Shown in pieces: positions 7,733-14,715 of a stretch of DNA of 61,577 bases. A program made the translations under genes and the position numbers. Source of the DNA: Nocardia wallacei (lineage in GTDB: Bacteria > Actinomycetota > Actinomycetes > Mycobacteriales > Mycobacteriaceae). Numbering within the stretch: the stretch's first letter is position 1; every line of letters begins with the position of its first letter. The stretch lies in the NCBI RefSeq assembly GCF_029868745.1, contig NZ_JARWOP010000115.1:1-61577 (forward strand), given 5' to 3'. The notes under the pieces were generated by a model. That model had not been told where the DNA came from and made no database searches. It saw nothing but the letters and a program-made list of their open reading frames with translations.

Positions 7733-8723
7733 TCCGGCCCCCGGCGCCGAGCCCCCGGTGCTCCGCGTCGACGGGCTGAACGCCGACGTCGCCGACGGCC
7801 GGCGGATCCTGCGCGACGTCTCCCTCGAGATCCGGCGGGGAGAGACCGTCGCCCTGGTCGGCGAATCGGGGTCCGGTAAGACGCTGACCTGCCGGGCCGT
7901 TCTCGGGTTGCTGCCGCCAGGCGCGGGGATCGCCAGTGGCACAGTCACTTTGGGCTCGGGTACGGCCGCGGTCGATCTCACCAGCGCCCGGCCCGCCACC
8001 TGGCGGCGGCTGCGGGGCACCCGGCTGGCCGCGGTCTTCCAGGACCCCGGCTCGTACCTCAACCCGTCGCTCACCATCGGCTACCAGGTCGCGGAGCAGT
8101 TGCGGGTGCGTGGGGGCCTCACTCGCCGGGCCGCCCGCGACCGCGGCCGAGAACTCCTGCGCGAGGTAGGTATTCACGATGCGGAGCGGGTGTCCGGCCT
8201 GTACCCGTTCCAACTCTCCGGAGGCATGCTGCAGCGGGCGCTCATCGCCGTCGCGATCTCCCTCGGCCCCGAACTGCTGATCGCCGACGAGGTGACGACC
8301 GCGCTCGACACCGTGGTGCAGGCCGAGATCCTGGACCTGCTCGAGCGACTGCGGCGCGGCCACGGGCTCAGTGTGCTGCTGGTGACGCACGACCTGGCCG
8401 TGGTCGCCCGGACCAGTCACCGCGTGCTGGTCATGTACGCGGGCGAACTCGTCGAGAGCGGCCCGACCGAGCAGGTACTGCGCACTCCGCGGCACCCGTA
8501 CACGCAGGCCCTGTTGCGCGTCGCCGCGCCGGGCGACTGGTCGCCGCGCACGCTGGAGACGATCGACGGGCAGCCGCCGGCCGCGGGCGAGGAGATCGCC
8601 GGCTGCCGCTTCGCGGCGCGGTGCGCACACTCCGCGCCCGACTGCGCCGACGGTGTGATCCCGTTGCGTGAGGTCGGTCCGGGACACCTCGCCCGGTGCG
8701 TCCGGGATCGGGTGGCCGCATGA
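7716..8723 (+). CDS. ABC transporter ATP-binding protein (DppD/OppD type)
   Basis: A 335-residue ATPase. Walker A is GESGSGKT, the ABC signature is LSGGMLQRAL and Walker B is LLIADEVTTALD. The H-loop is in LLVTHDLAVVART. In the common DEPTTALD the third position is Pro; here it is Val. The C-terminal oligopeptide/dipeptide extension is present, with the Cys-rich GCRFAARCAHSAPDC that can hold an Fe-S cluster in some members. It starts with GTG inside the end of the permease gene and ends in an ATGA overlap with the second ATPase. Confidence 0.92.
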   Translation: MSLPDDPAPGAEPPVLRVDGLNADVADGRRILRDVSLEIRRGETVALVGESGSGKTLTCRAVLGLLPPGAGIASGTVTLGSGTAAVDLTSARPATWRRLRGTRLAAVFQDPGSYLNPSLTIGYQVAEQLRVRGGLTRRAARDRGRELLREVGIHDAERVSGLYPFQLSGGMLQRALIAVAISLGPELLIADEVTTALDTVVQAEILDLLERLRRGHGLSVLLVTHDLAVVARTSHRVLVMYAGELVESGPTEQVLRTPRHPYTQALLRVAAPGDWSPRTLETIDGQPPAAGEEIAGCRFAARCAHSAPDCADGVIPLREVGPGHLARCVRDRVAA

Positions 8724-9769
8724 GCACCGCGCCACTGCTCCGGATCACCGACCTGTCCGTCACCTACGCGGTGCCGCGCCGGGGCGTGGGGCTCGGCACC
8801 GGCGCCGCGTTGCGCGGCGCGAGCCTCGAGGTGCACCCGGGCGAGATCGTCGGGATCATCGGCGAAACCGGTTCCGGCAAAACGACATTGGCCCGCGCGA
8901 TCGTCGGGCTGACGGTCCCGGCGGGCGGCACCATCGAGTTCGACGGCCGCGACCTGACCGGCCTGCGCGGCCGCGACCTGCGTAACTTCCGGCGGCAGGG
9001 CCGGATTCAGCTGGTGTTCCAGGATCCGCTGCGCTCGCTCGACCCCGATCTCACCGTCGCGCGCCTCGTCGGCGAGCCGCTCGAGGTGGCGGGTGGCCTC
9101 GACACCACGGCCCGCGGCGAGCGGACCGACCGCGCGCTGCGCGAGGTCGGGCTGGAGCCCGAGGCGGTGCGCGACCGGCGCCCGGGCGATCTGTCGGGAG
9201 GCCAGCGCCAGCGAGTGTCGCTCGCGCGCGCCATCGTGACGGAACCGCGGTTGCTCATCTGCGACGAGCCGGTCAGCGCGCTCGACGTCTCCAACCGCAA
9301 CCTGGTACTGAACCTCCTCGACCGATTGCGGCGCGACCTCGGCGTCGCGGTCGTGATCATCGCCCACGACCTCGCCTCGCTGGCCGGCATCGGCGACCGC
9401 GTGGCGGTGTTCTACCGGAGCCGGCTGGTCGAGCAGGGACCCTTGCATGAGGTGCTGACGCGCCCCGCCCACCCGTACACGGCCCTGCTGGTCGCGTCCG
9501 CACCGACCCTCGGCGAACGGTCGGCGATCCGGCCCGCCGACGTCCGCGTCGACCGCGAGCCCGCCGGCGCCGCGGACCCGGACCGGTGCGTGTTCGCCGA
9601 CCGCTGCCGGTTCGCGTTCGCCGACTGCGCCACCCAGCCACCGTTGCGCGAAGTCGGTGAACGCTGGTCCGCCGCATGCCATCTCGCCGCCCGATGGTCC
9701 GACGAGACACCCGATGACCCCCACACCCCGCCGACGCACACCGGCACCCCCGCGAAAGGCGAACGATGA
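8720..9769 (+). CDS. ABC transporter ATP-binding protein (DppF/OppF type)
   Basis: A 349-residue second ATPase that completes the importer. Walker A is GETGSGKT, the Q-loop region is IQLVFQDPLRSLDPDLTV, the signature is LSGGQRQRVS and Walker B is LLICDEPVSALD. The C-terminal dipeptide-type extension carries CVFADRCRFAFADC. ATG 8720 overlaps the previous stop (ATGA), and its own stop overlaps the ATG of the SsuD-like monooxygenase. The whole transporter is therefore embedded between two flavin monooxygenases in a single transcription unit. Confidence 0.92.
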   Translation: MSTAPLLRITDLSVTYAVPRRGVGLGTGAALRGASLEVHPGEIVGIIGETGSGKTTLARAIVGLTVPAGGTIEFDGRDLTGLRGRDLRNFRRQGRIQLVFQDPLRSLDPDLTVARLVGEPLEVAGGLDTTARGERTDRALREVGLEPEAVRDRRPGDLSGGQRQRVSLARAIVTEPRLLICDEPVSALDVSNRNLVLNLLDRLRRDLGVAVVIIAHDLASLAGIGDRVAVFYRSRLVEQGPLHEVLTRPAHPYTALLVASAPTLGERSAIRPADVRVDREPAGAADPDRCVFADRCRFAFADCATQPPLREVGERWSAACHLAARWSDETPDDPHTPPTHTGTPAKGER

Positions 9770-10890
9770 CATACGACGACGTCGAGATCCTGGGCATGAT
9801 CGGCACGGCCGACGCCTCCGAAACGCGGGCCGGCAACGGAGCGGCCATCGACCCCGACTACACGATCCGGTTCGCGCGGGCCCACGAGGACGGAGGATTC
9901 GACCGCGTGCTGATCGGGTACGGCTCCGGCTGGCCCGAGGGCTCTCAGGTGGCGGCCGCCGTCGCCGCGCACACCGAACGACTCGGTCTCCTCGTGGCGC
10001 ACCGGCCGGGGGTCGTGCACCCCACGCTGGCCTCGCGCCTGTTCACGACCCTCGACCAGTTCTCCGGCGGCCGCGTGGCCCTCAACATCGTCACCGGAAG
10101 CACCGCCGCGGAGCAGCGGCGCGAGGGCGACTATCTGCCCCATGACGAGCGGTATGCGCGGACCGACGAATATCTGCGGGTCCTGCGCTCGGCGTGGGAC
10201 ACCACCGGGCCTCGCGACTTCGCGGGCGACTACTACCGATTCGAGGGTTTCCACCCGCACGTCCCTCCCTACGAGGATCGGCATCTCGAACTGTTCTTCG
10301 GCGGTAGTTCCCCGGCGGCCTACGCCGTCGGCGCCCGGCACGCGGACACCTACATGCTCTGGGGCGAGCCCCTGCGCGAGACGGCCGAGCAGATCGCCAC
10401 CATCACCGACCGCGCGGCCGCCGCGGGCCGCGACCGCAGCCCGCGGATCTCGGTGTCGTTCCGGCCGATCCTCGGGGCCACCGACGACGCCGCCTGGCAA
10501 CGGGCACACCGCATCCTGGACACGATCACCACCGGCGCGGCACACAACCTGCGCGCCAACCAACTGCACCCGCGCGGCGCCGAACCGCAGAACGCGGGTT
10601 CGCAGCGGCTGCTGGCCGTCGCCGACAAGGGCGAACTGCACGACCGATGCCTGTGGACCCCGACCGCGAAGGCGGTGGGGGGTGGCGGCAACTCCACCGC
10701 GCTGGTCGGTTCGCCCGAGACGGTCGCGGCCGCCCTGCTGGACTACATCGAGATCGGCGTGGACACCGTGCTGATCCGTGGGTACGACCCGCTCCAGGAT
10801 GCGATCGACTACGGCCGGGATCTGCTGCCACTGGTGCGGCAGGAATTGGCGCACCGCAAGGCGAGTCGTTCCGACCGGGCGGCGGTCTAA
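9766..10890 (+). CDS. SsuD-like flavin-dependent monooxygenase (luciferase-like)
   Basis: A 374-residue protein of the alkanesulfonate monooxygenase branch of the luciferase-like superfamily. Typical blocks are the N-terminal barrel strand, FDRVLIGYGSGWPEGSQVAA, LASRLFTTLDQFSGGRVALN then IVTG, a GDYYRFEGFHP segment, FFGGSSPAAYAVGARHADTY, and GSPETVAAALLDY at the C-terminus. SsuD enzymes use FMNH2 and O2 to release sulfite from sulfonates; other close members act on sulfones or other organosulfur compounds. It is distinct from the NtaA-like enzyme at the head of the operon and is probably a second oxidative step. No NAD(P)H:FMN reductase gene is seen nearby. Exact substrate unknown. Confidence 0.88.
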   Translation: MTYDDVEILGMIGTADASETRAGNGAAIDPDYTIRFARAHEDGGFDRVLIGYGSGWPEGSQVAAAVAAHTERLGLLVAHRPGVVHPTLASRLFTTLDQFSGGRVALNIVTGSTAAEQRREGDYLPHDERYARTDEYLRVLRSAWDTTGPRDFAGDYYRFEGFHPHVPPYEDRHLELFFGGSSPAAYAVGARHADTYMLWGEPLRETAEQIATITDRAAAAGRDRSPRISVSFRPILGATDDAAWQRAHRILDTITTGAAHNLRANQLHPRGAEPQNAGSQRLLAVADKGELHDRCLWTPTAKAVGGGGNSTALVGSPETVAAALLDYIEIGVDTVLIRGYDPLQDAIDYGRDLLPLVRQELAHRKASRSDRAAV

Positions 10891-10893
10891 CCG

Positions 10894-12036
10894 ATGCGGC
10901 CGTTGCACGGTGTGCGCGTCGTGGAGTTCGCCCACGTCGCGGCCGGTCCGTTCGCGGGGATGCTGCTCGCGGACCTGGGCGCGGATGTCGTGAAGGTCGA
11001 GCCCCCGACGGGCGACCAGATGCGCGCGTGGCCGCCCTTCGCCGACGACGGCGAGGAGCGGTTCAGCCACAACTTCGCCTCGGTCAATCGCAACAAGCGG
11101 TCGGTGGTCGCCGATCTGCGCGACCCCGATGATCTGGCGCGGGTCCGCGAATTGGTCGCCGCCGCCGATGTACTCGTGGAGAACTACCGGCCGGGAGTCC
11201 TGGACCGCCTCGGCGTCGGCTACGACCAGGTACGGCATCCGGGGTTCGTCTACTGCTCGATCTCCGGCTACGGCCGCACCGGGCCTTTTGTCGACCACGG
11301 CGCGTACGACGTGGTCATCCAGGGGATGTCGGGGCTGATGAGCGTCACCGGCGAACCCGGCGGCGGTCCGGTGAAGGCGGGGGTTCCGGTCGGCGATTTC
11401 ACCGCCGGGCTGTACGCCGCCTACAGCATCGCCGCCGTACTGCCCCAGGCCCGCGCCGAGGGCCGGTCCGTGCGGCTGGACTGCCCGATGCTCGACTGCC
11501 TGATCGGCGTCTCGGCATTGCAGACCAGCGAGTTCTGGGGCTCGGGGGAGGAGCCCGCCAGGCTGGGGACCGCGCATCCCCGCAACGCGCCGTACCAGGG
11601 ATTCACCGCGGCCGACGGTGATTTCACCGTCGCCGCCGGCAACGATCGGCTCTGGGCCGCGGTCGCCGAGGCGGTCGGGATGCCCGAACTGATCGACGAT
11701 CCACGTTTCCTTTCCCAGGTGGACCGGGTCGCGCACCGCGCCGAGCTGGCGGCGATCCTGCAGGCCCGGTTCGTGACCGAGAAGGTCGACCATTGGCTCA
11801 CCGAGCTGCGGGCGCGGGGAGTGCCGTCCGGCCCGGTCAATTCGTTCGGCGACGTCCTGTCCGGCGAGCACGTGCGCGGCACCGGATTGGTCGGTTCGCT
11901 CGACATCCCGGTCGCCGGGCCCACTCCGACCGTCGTGTTCCCCGTGCGGATCGAGGGCCAGGACGCACGCCTCGACCGGGCGGCGCCCCGCCTGGGCGCC
12001 GACGACGACGTCTTCGACGAGTGGTGCGGCGCGTGA
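10894..12036 (+). CDS. CaiB/BaiF-family (class III) CoA-transferase
   Basis: A 380-residue class III CoA-transferase. The N-terminus (GVRVVEFAHVAAGPFAGMLL, then ADLGADVVKVEPP) is diagnostic. ENYRPGVLDRLG follows, and Asp168 in VPVGDFTAG is in the place of the aspartate that forms the acyl-CoA anhydride intermediate in formyl-CoA transferase. These enzymes move CoA between carboxylic acids. Here it probably activates a carboxylate made from the imported compound, feeding the crotonase-fold protein encoded next, whose GTG overlaps this stop. It follows the SsuD-like gene by only three bases. Confidence 0.9.
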   Translation: MRPLHGVRVVEFAHVAAGPFAGMLLADLGADVVKVEPPTGDQMRAWPPFADDGEERFSHNFASVNRNKRSVVADLRDPDDLARVRELVAAADVLVENYRPGVLDRLGVGYDQVRHPGFVYCSISGYGRTGPFVDHGAYDVVIQGMSGLMSVTGEPGGGPVKAGVPVGDFTAGLYAAYSIAAVLPQARAEGRSVRLDCPMLDCLIGVSALQTSEFWGSGEEPARLGTAHPRNAPYQGFTAADGDFTVAAGNDRLWAAVAEAVGMPELIDDPRFLSQVDRVAHRAELAAILQARFVTEKVDHWLTELRARGVPSGPVNSFGDVLSGEHVRGTGLVGSLDIPVAGPTPTVVFPVRIEGQDARLDRAAPRLGADDDVFDEWCGA

Positions 12037-12746
12037 CTCTCGTCGTCCATCGCGGCGCCACGTGGCGGGTCGGCCTCGACCGTCCCGAGGCGGCCAACGC
12101 GCTGTCGCCCGCGCTCGTCGAGGGCCTGCACGACGTGCTCGCCGAGGCGGCGGAAATTCGACCGGAAGCCCTTGTGCTGGAAGGGAATTCACGGCACTTC
12201 GCCGCCGGGTTCGATCTGGTCGGGCTGTCCCGCGAGTCCGATGCGTCGCTCGCCCATCGGTTCCTGCGGATCGGGTTGTTACTCGAGCGGCTGGCCACCG
12301 CGCCGTATCTGACGGTGGCCGTCGTGGAAGGCAGCGCGATCGGGGCAGGCGCGGACCTGGTCGCCGCGTGCGATCACCGGCTCGCCGGACCGGACGCTCG
12401 CTTCGCCTTCCCCGGGGCGCGTTTCGGAGTCGTCCTCGGGACGGCCCGCTTGCGCGGCATCACCGATCCGTCGGTGTTCCTGGGCGGCGGCACGGTCGCC
12501 GCCGCGGACGCCGGGGGACTGGTGACCGGCACGCCCGGCGATCTCACCGCGATCCTCGACGCCTGGGCCGGTATCGACCCGGCGACCCGGCCCGCCCTGT
12601 TGGCCGCGGCGCGGCCGGTGCACGACGCCGACGCCGCACTCGCCGCACTGGCCCGGTCCGTGATCAGACCCGGCCTGCACGACCGGCTGAGCGCCTATCG
12701 CCGCCGCGTCCGCTCGCCTCGATCGCACAGTGAGGAATTGGCATGA
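12033..12746 (+). CDS. Enoyl-CoA hydratase/isomerase (crotonase) family protein
   Basis: 237 residues starting at a GTG that overlaps the previous stop (GTGA). The crotonase fold is visible: VGLDRPEAANALSPALVEGL, the oxyanion-hole segments HFAAGFDLVGLS and AIGAGADLVAACDHRLAG, then FAFPGARFGVVLGTARL. In true hydratases the last block normally holds a catalytic Glu (PE before the GxxP strand); here it reads PG. The segment that usually supplies the second Glu is also degenerate, and the protein is about 20 residues shorter than usual. It is therefore probably not a standard hydratase. It may be a thioesterase, lyase or isomerase of the same fold acting on the CoA ester made by its neighbour. 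Confidence 0.82.
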   Translation: MTLVVHRGATWRVGLDRPEAANALSPALVEGLHDVLAEAAEIRPEALVLEGNSRHFAAGFDLVGLSRESDASLAHRFLRIGLLLERLATAPYLTVAVVEGSAIGAGADLVAACDHRLAGPDARFAFPGARFGVVLGTARLRGITDPSVFLGGGTVAAADAGGLVTGTPGDLTAILDAWAGIDPATRPALLAAARPVHDADAALAALARSVIRPGLHDRLSAYRRRVRSPRSHSEELA

Positions 12747-13336
12747 CCCGACCCCCGATCGTCCCGGTACAGACCGATGTCCCCGAGTTGGCGGCCTTCG
12801 CCGACACCGTCGCGCGGCGGATCGCCGACATCCCGGACGAGCGCGCGCTGACCGCTGCCATCCGCGACGACCTCGCCGCCGTACTGGCCGCCGGGCTCGA
12901 CCTGCCGCCGGACAAGACGCGACCCGATCCCGACCACTACGTCATGTATCCGCTGCACGTCGCCCCGGGCGGGACCTTCTCCATCGCGGCCGCGGTGTGG
13001 AACGTCGGGCAGGGGACCCCGGTGCACGGCCACGAAACATGGGGTGTCGTGGGCATCCACCGCGGCACCGAGATCGAGACCCGATTCCGCAAGCCGACCG
13101 CGGCGGGCGGGCCCCTCGTCGAGGCGGGCACCGCGGCGTGGACCACCGGCCAGGTGACGGTCTGCTGCACCACCGACGACGACGTGCACCAGGTGCGCTG
13201 CGGCGGCGACGAGCCGGTGATCGGAATACACGTCTACGGCGCCGACATCGGGACCCTCCCGCGACGGTCCTACCGCCCGGAAACCGGTGCGGTGCACTGG
13301 TTCACGTCCGCTTGGGCCCAGGGAGCGACCGAATGA
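12743..13336 (+). CDS. Cysteine dioxygenase-like cupin (thiol dioxygenase family)
   Basis: A 197-residue single-cupin protein. The motif VHGHETWGVVGIHRGTE gives His95 and His97. His149 (DDDVHQV) provides the third facial-triad ligand for Fe(II), as in cysteine dioxygenase and bacterial 3-mercaptopropionate dioxygenase. The family adds O2 to a thiol to give a sulfinate. In this operon a thiol released by the preceding steps could be the substrate, a strong hint at organosulfur metabolism. The gene is coupled on both sides by 4-base overlaps (ATGA). Which thiol is used cannot be decided from sequence. Confidence 0.85.
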   Translation: MTRPPIVPVQTDVPELAAFADTVARRIADIPDERALTAAIRDDLAAVLAAGLDLPPDKTRPDPDHYVMYPLHVAPGGTFSIAAAVWNVGQGTPVHGHETWGVVGIHRGTEIETRFRKPTAAGGPLVEAGTAAWTTGQVTVCCTTDDDVHQVRCGGDEPVIGIHVYGADIGTLPRRSYRPETGAVHWFTSAWAQGATE

Positions 13337-14067
13337 CAGCGGTGCGGACACACCCGGCCCCCGGCGCCTGGGACGAGCCCGAGGGCGTCGCGCCGCGCGG
13401 CACCGTCGTGCTGCTGCCCGGGCGCGGCGAGACCGCCGCGTCGTACGCGCGTCTCGGCCGGCGGCTCGCCGCCGACGGATACCGGGTGCGGTATGTGCCG
13501 GTGAGGCTCGAGGACGTCGCCGCCGCCGCCGTCGAGGAACTGCTGGCGGACGAGTCCCTGCCCGCGCCCCGAGTCCTGCTCGGCTCGGACAGCGGCGCCG
13601 CGCTCGCGGCGCGGTGCGCCGCGGAGCTGCCCGTGGAAGGTATTGTGCTGGCGGCGATCACACTCCCGGAATCCGTGCTGCGACCGTCCGGCGCGGCGGA
13701 CGCCGATTGGGCGGACGAGCTCGACGCCCGCACCGCGTGCCCGGTGCACCGGGCCGTGATATCGGCGGACGAGGAGTTCGGCCGCGGCGCGATAGCCACG
13801 CCGGTGCCGTGGGACACGGTGACCCTCCGAACACCGGATCGCCCGACGCTCGCCCTGCACGGCACCGACGACCGCATCACGCCGCTCGCCGCGGCGCTCG
13901 ACGTGTACGCGCGGGCGCCACGCCCCGATGTCCGTCTCGTACAAGGCGGTCGGCACGACGTGCTCAACGATGTCGCCCACCGTTCCGTCGCGGCGACGAT
14001 CGTGCTGTTCCTCGAATCGCTGCGACTGGGACCCGGCGCCCCGCCGATCGTTACCGAACCGGCCTGA
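13333..14067 (+). CDS. Alpha/beta hydrolase, last gene of the operon
   Basis: 244 residues with an alpha/beta hydrolase plan: RGTVVLLPGRGETAASYARL (first strand and oxyanion turn), LLGSDSGAALAAR (nucleophile elbow), LALHGTDDRITPL (acid residue loop) and GGRHDVLNDVAHR (catalytic His). Aligned on the elbow, the nucleophile position is Asp86, flanked by Ser85 and Ser87, instead of the usual Ser. Asp nucleophiles are known in epoxide hydrolases and haloalkane dehalogenases of this fold. A shifted alignment using Ser85 or Ser87 is possible. ATGA overlap with the cupin gene makes it part of the same operon; the next 650 bases hold no convincing large gene. Confidence 0.8.
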   Translation: MTAVRTHPAPGAWDEPEGVAPRGTVVLLPGRGETAASYARLGRRLAADGYRVRYVPVRLEDVAAAAVEELLADESLPAPRVLLGSDSGAALAARCAAELPVEGIVLAAITLPESVLRPSGAADADWADELDARTACPVHRAVISADEEFGRGAIATPVPWDTVTLRTPDRPTLALHGTDDRITPLAAALDVYARAPRPDVRLVQGGRHDVLNDVAHRSVAATIVLFLESLRLGPGAPPIVTEPA

Positions 14068-14715
14068 GCCCCTGAGGGAGAGACCGCGTTCGATCGCCGG
14101 GGGGCGTGCGGTCGTCTTCCCCGTTCCGCCGACGCGTGCGAACCTGCGGCCGACATAGAGAAGATTTCCAGGACGTCCAGTTTGTCTTGATCCCCGGAAT
14201 TAGGTTGGGTACCTTGACAAATCGGCATCCGGAAGGAACTCTGAGGTATAGACGGGGGTTCCAACGACGGGGCCGAACATCCACTACCGTGTTTTGCGGG
14301 CCCATTTGCCGTGGCCTCGTTTCAGTGTTCTCCAATGGTTCGTCCAGCTGATTCCAGCCAGCGTGTGCGCCCTGTCGGTATGGATTCCGTTCGAAGCCGA
14401 AAGGAGTTTCGGAATGAGTGCAGAAGCCACGGGGGCGGTCGGAAGACGTCGAGTGTGTCATCGCGGTGTCTGCGCCGTCTTTGCGCTAGGCTGGTCCCGC
14501 TGACCACGATGTGACGGCCGGTCGAAAATCTATCTGGATCACAACAGAACACTCGATTGCGTTCGCTTTTCCCTAATGCTCGTCCGGTTGGTGATGCGCG
14601 CAGGATAGCCGACCGGGTATGTCGCACACAGGATTTCCGGTCCATCCGGTGTGCGCCCGCAGGAAACCACACAATGACGGCTTGTTCGATATGCAATCCG
14701 GGAGTTAGGTCACCT
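14068..14715. other. Long leader/intergenic region before the NRPS genes
   Basis: About 650 bases between the hydrolase stop and the first synthetase, the longest gene-free stretch in the window. It is visibly less GC-rich than its surroundings, especially after 14510. TTGACA at 14214-14219 resembles a -35 box, but I find no good -10 at 16-19 bases spacing. A short ORF with a strong ribosome binding site lies at 14414-14503. The promoter of the synthetase operon most likely sits here. Confidence 0.5.
14414..14503 (+). CDS. Short ORF, possible leader peptide upstream of the NRPS
   Basis: A 29-codon ORF starts at ATG 14414, seven bases after AAAGGAG (14400-14406), one of the best Shine-Dalgarno matches in the window. 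The peptide is basic with two cysteines close together (GRRRVCHRGVC) and ends WSR. Short peptides with Arg/His/Cys-rich cores act as attenuation leaders ahead of actinobacterial sulfur and amino acid genes; this one is only loosely similar. TGGTC-CCGCT-GACCA, a short inverted repeat, overlaps its stop codon. It could equally be chance. About 210 bases separate it from the synthetase start. Confidence 0.35.
   Translation: MSAEATGAVGRRRVCHRGVCAVFALGWSR

Noticed and set aside
9412..12192. Reverse-strand open frame of over 900 codons across the SsuD-like, CoA-transferase and neighbouring genes
   Set aside because: Low-complexity translation with no recognisable motif, and it overlaps clear, coupled + strand genes.
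14214..14250. TTGACA as a -35 promoter element for the NRPS
   Set aside because: No acceptable -10 element at 16-19 bases; TATAGA lies 28 bases away. Kept only as a note in the leader entry.
14106..14351. 81-codon open frame in the NRPS leader
   Set aside because: No ribosome binding site, a composition typical of random high-GC DNA, and no recognisable fold.
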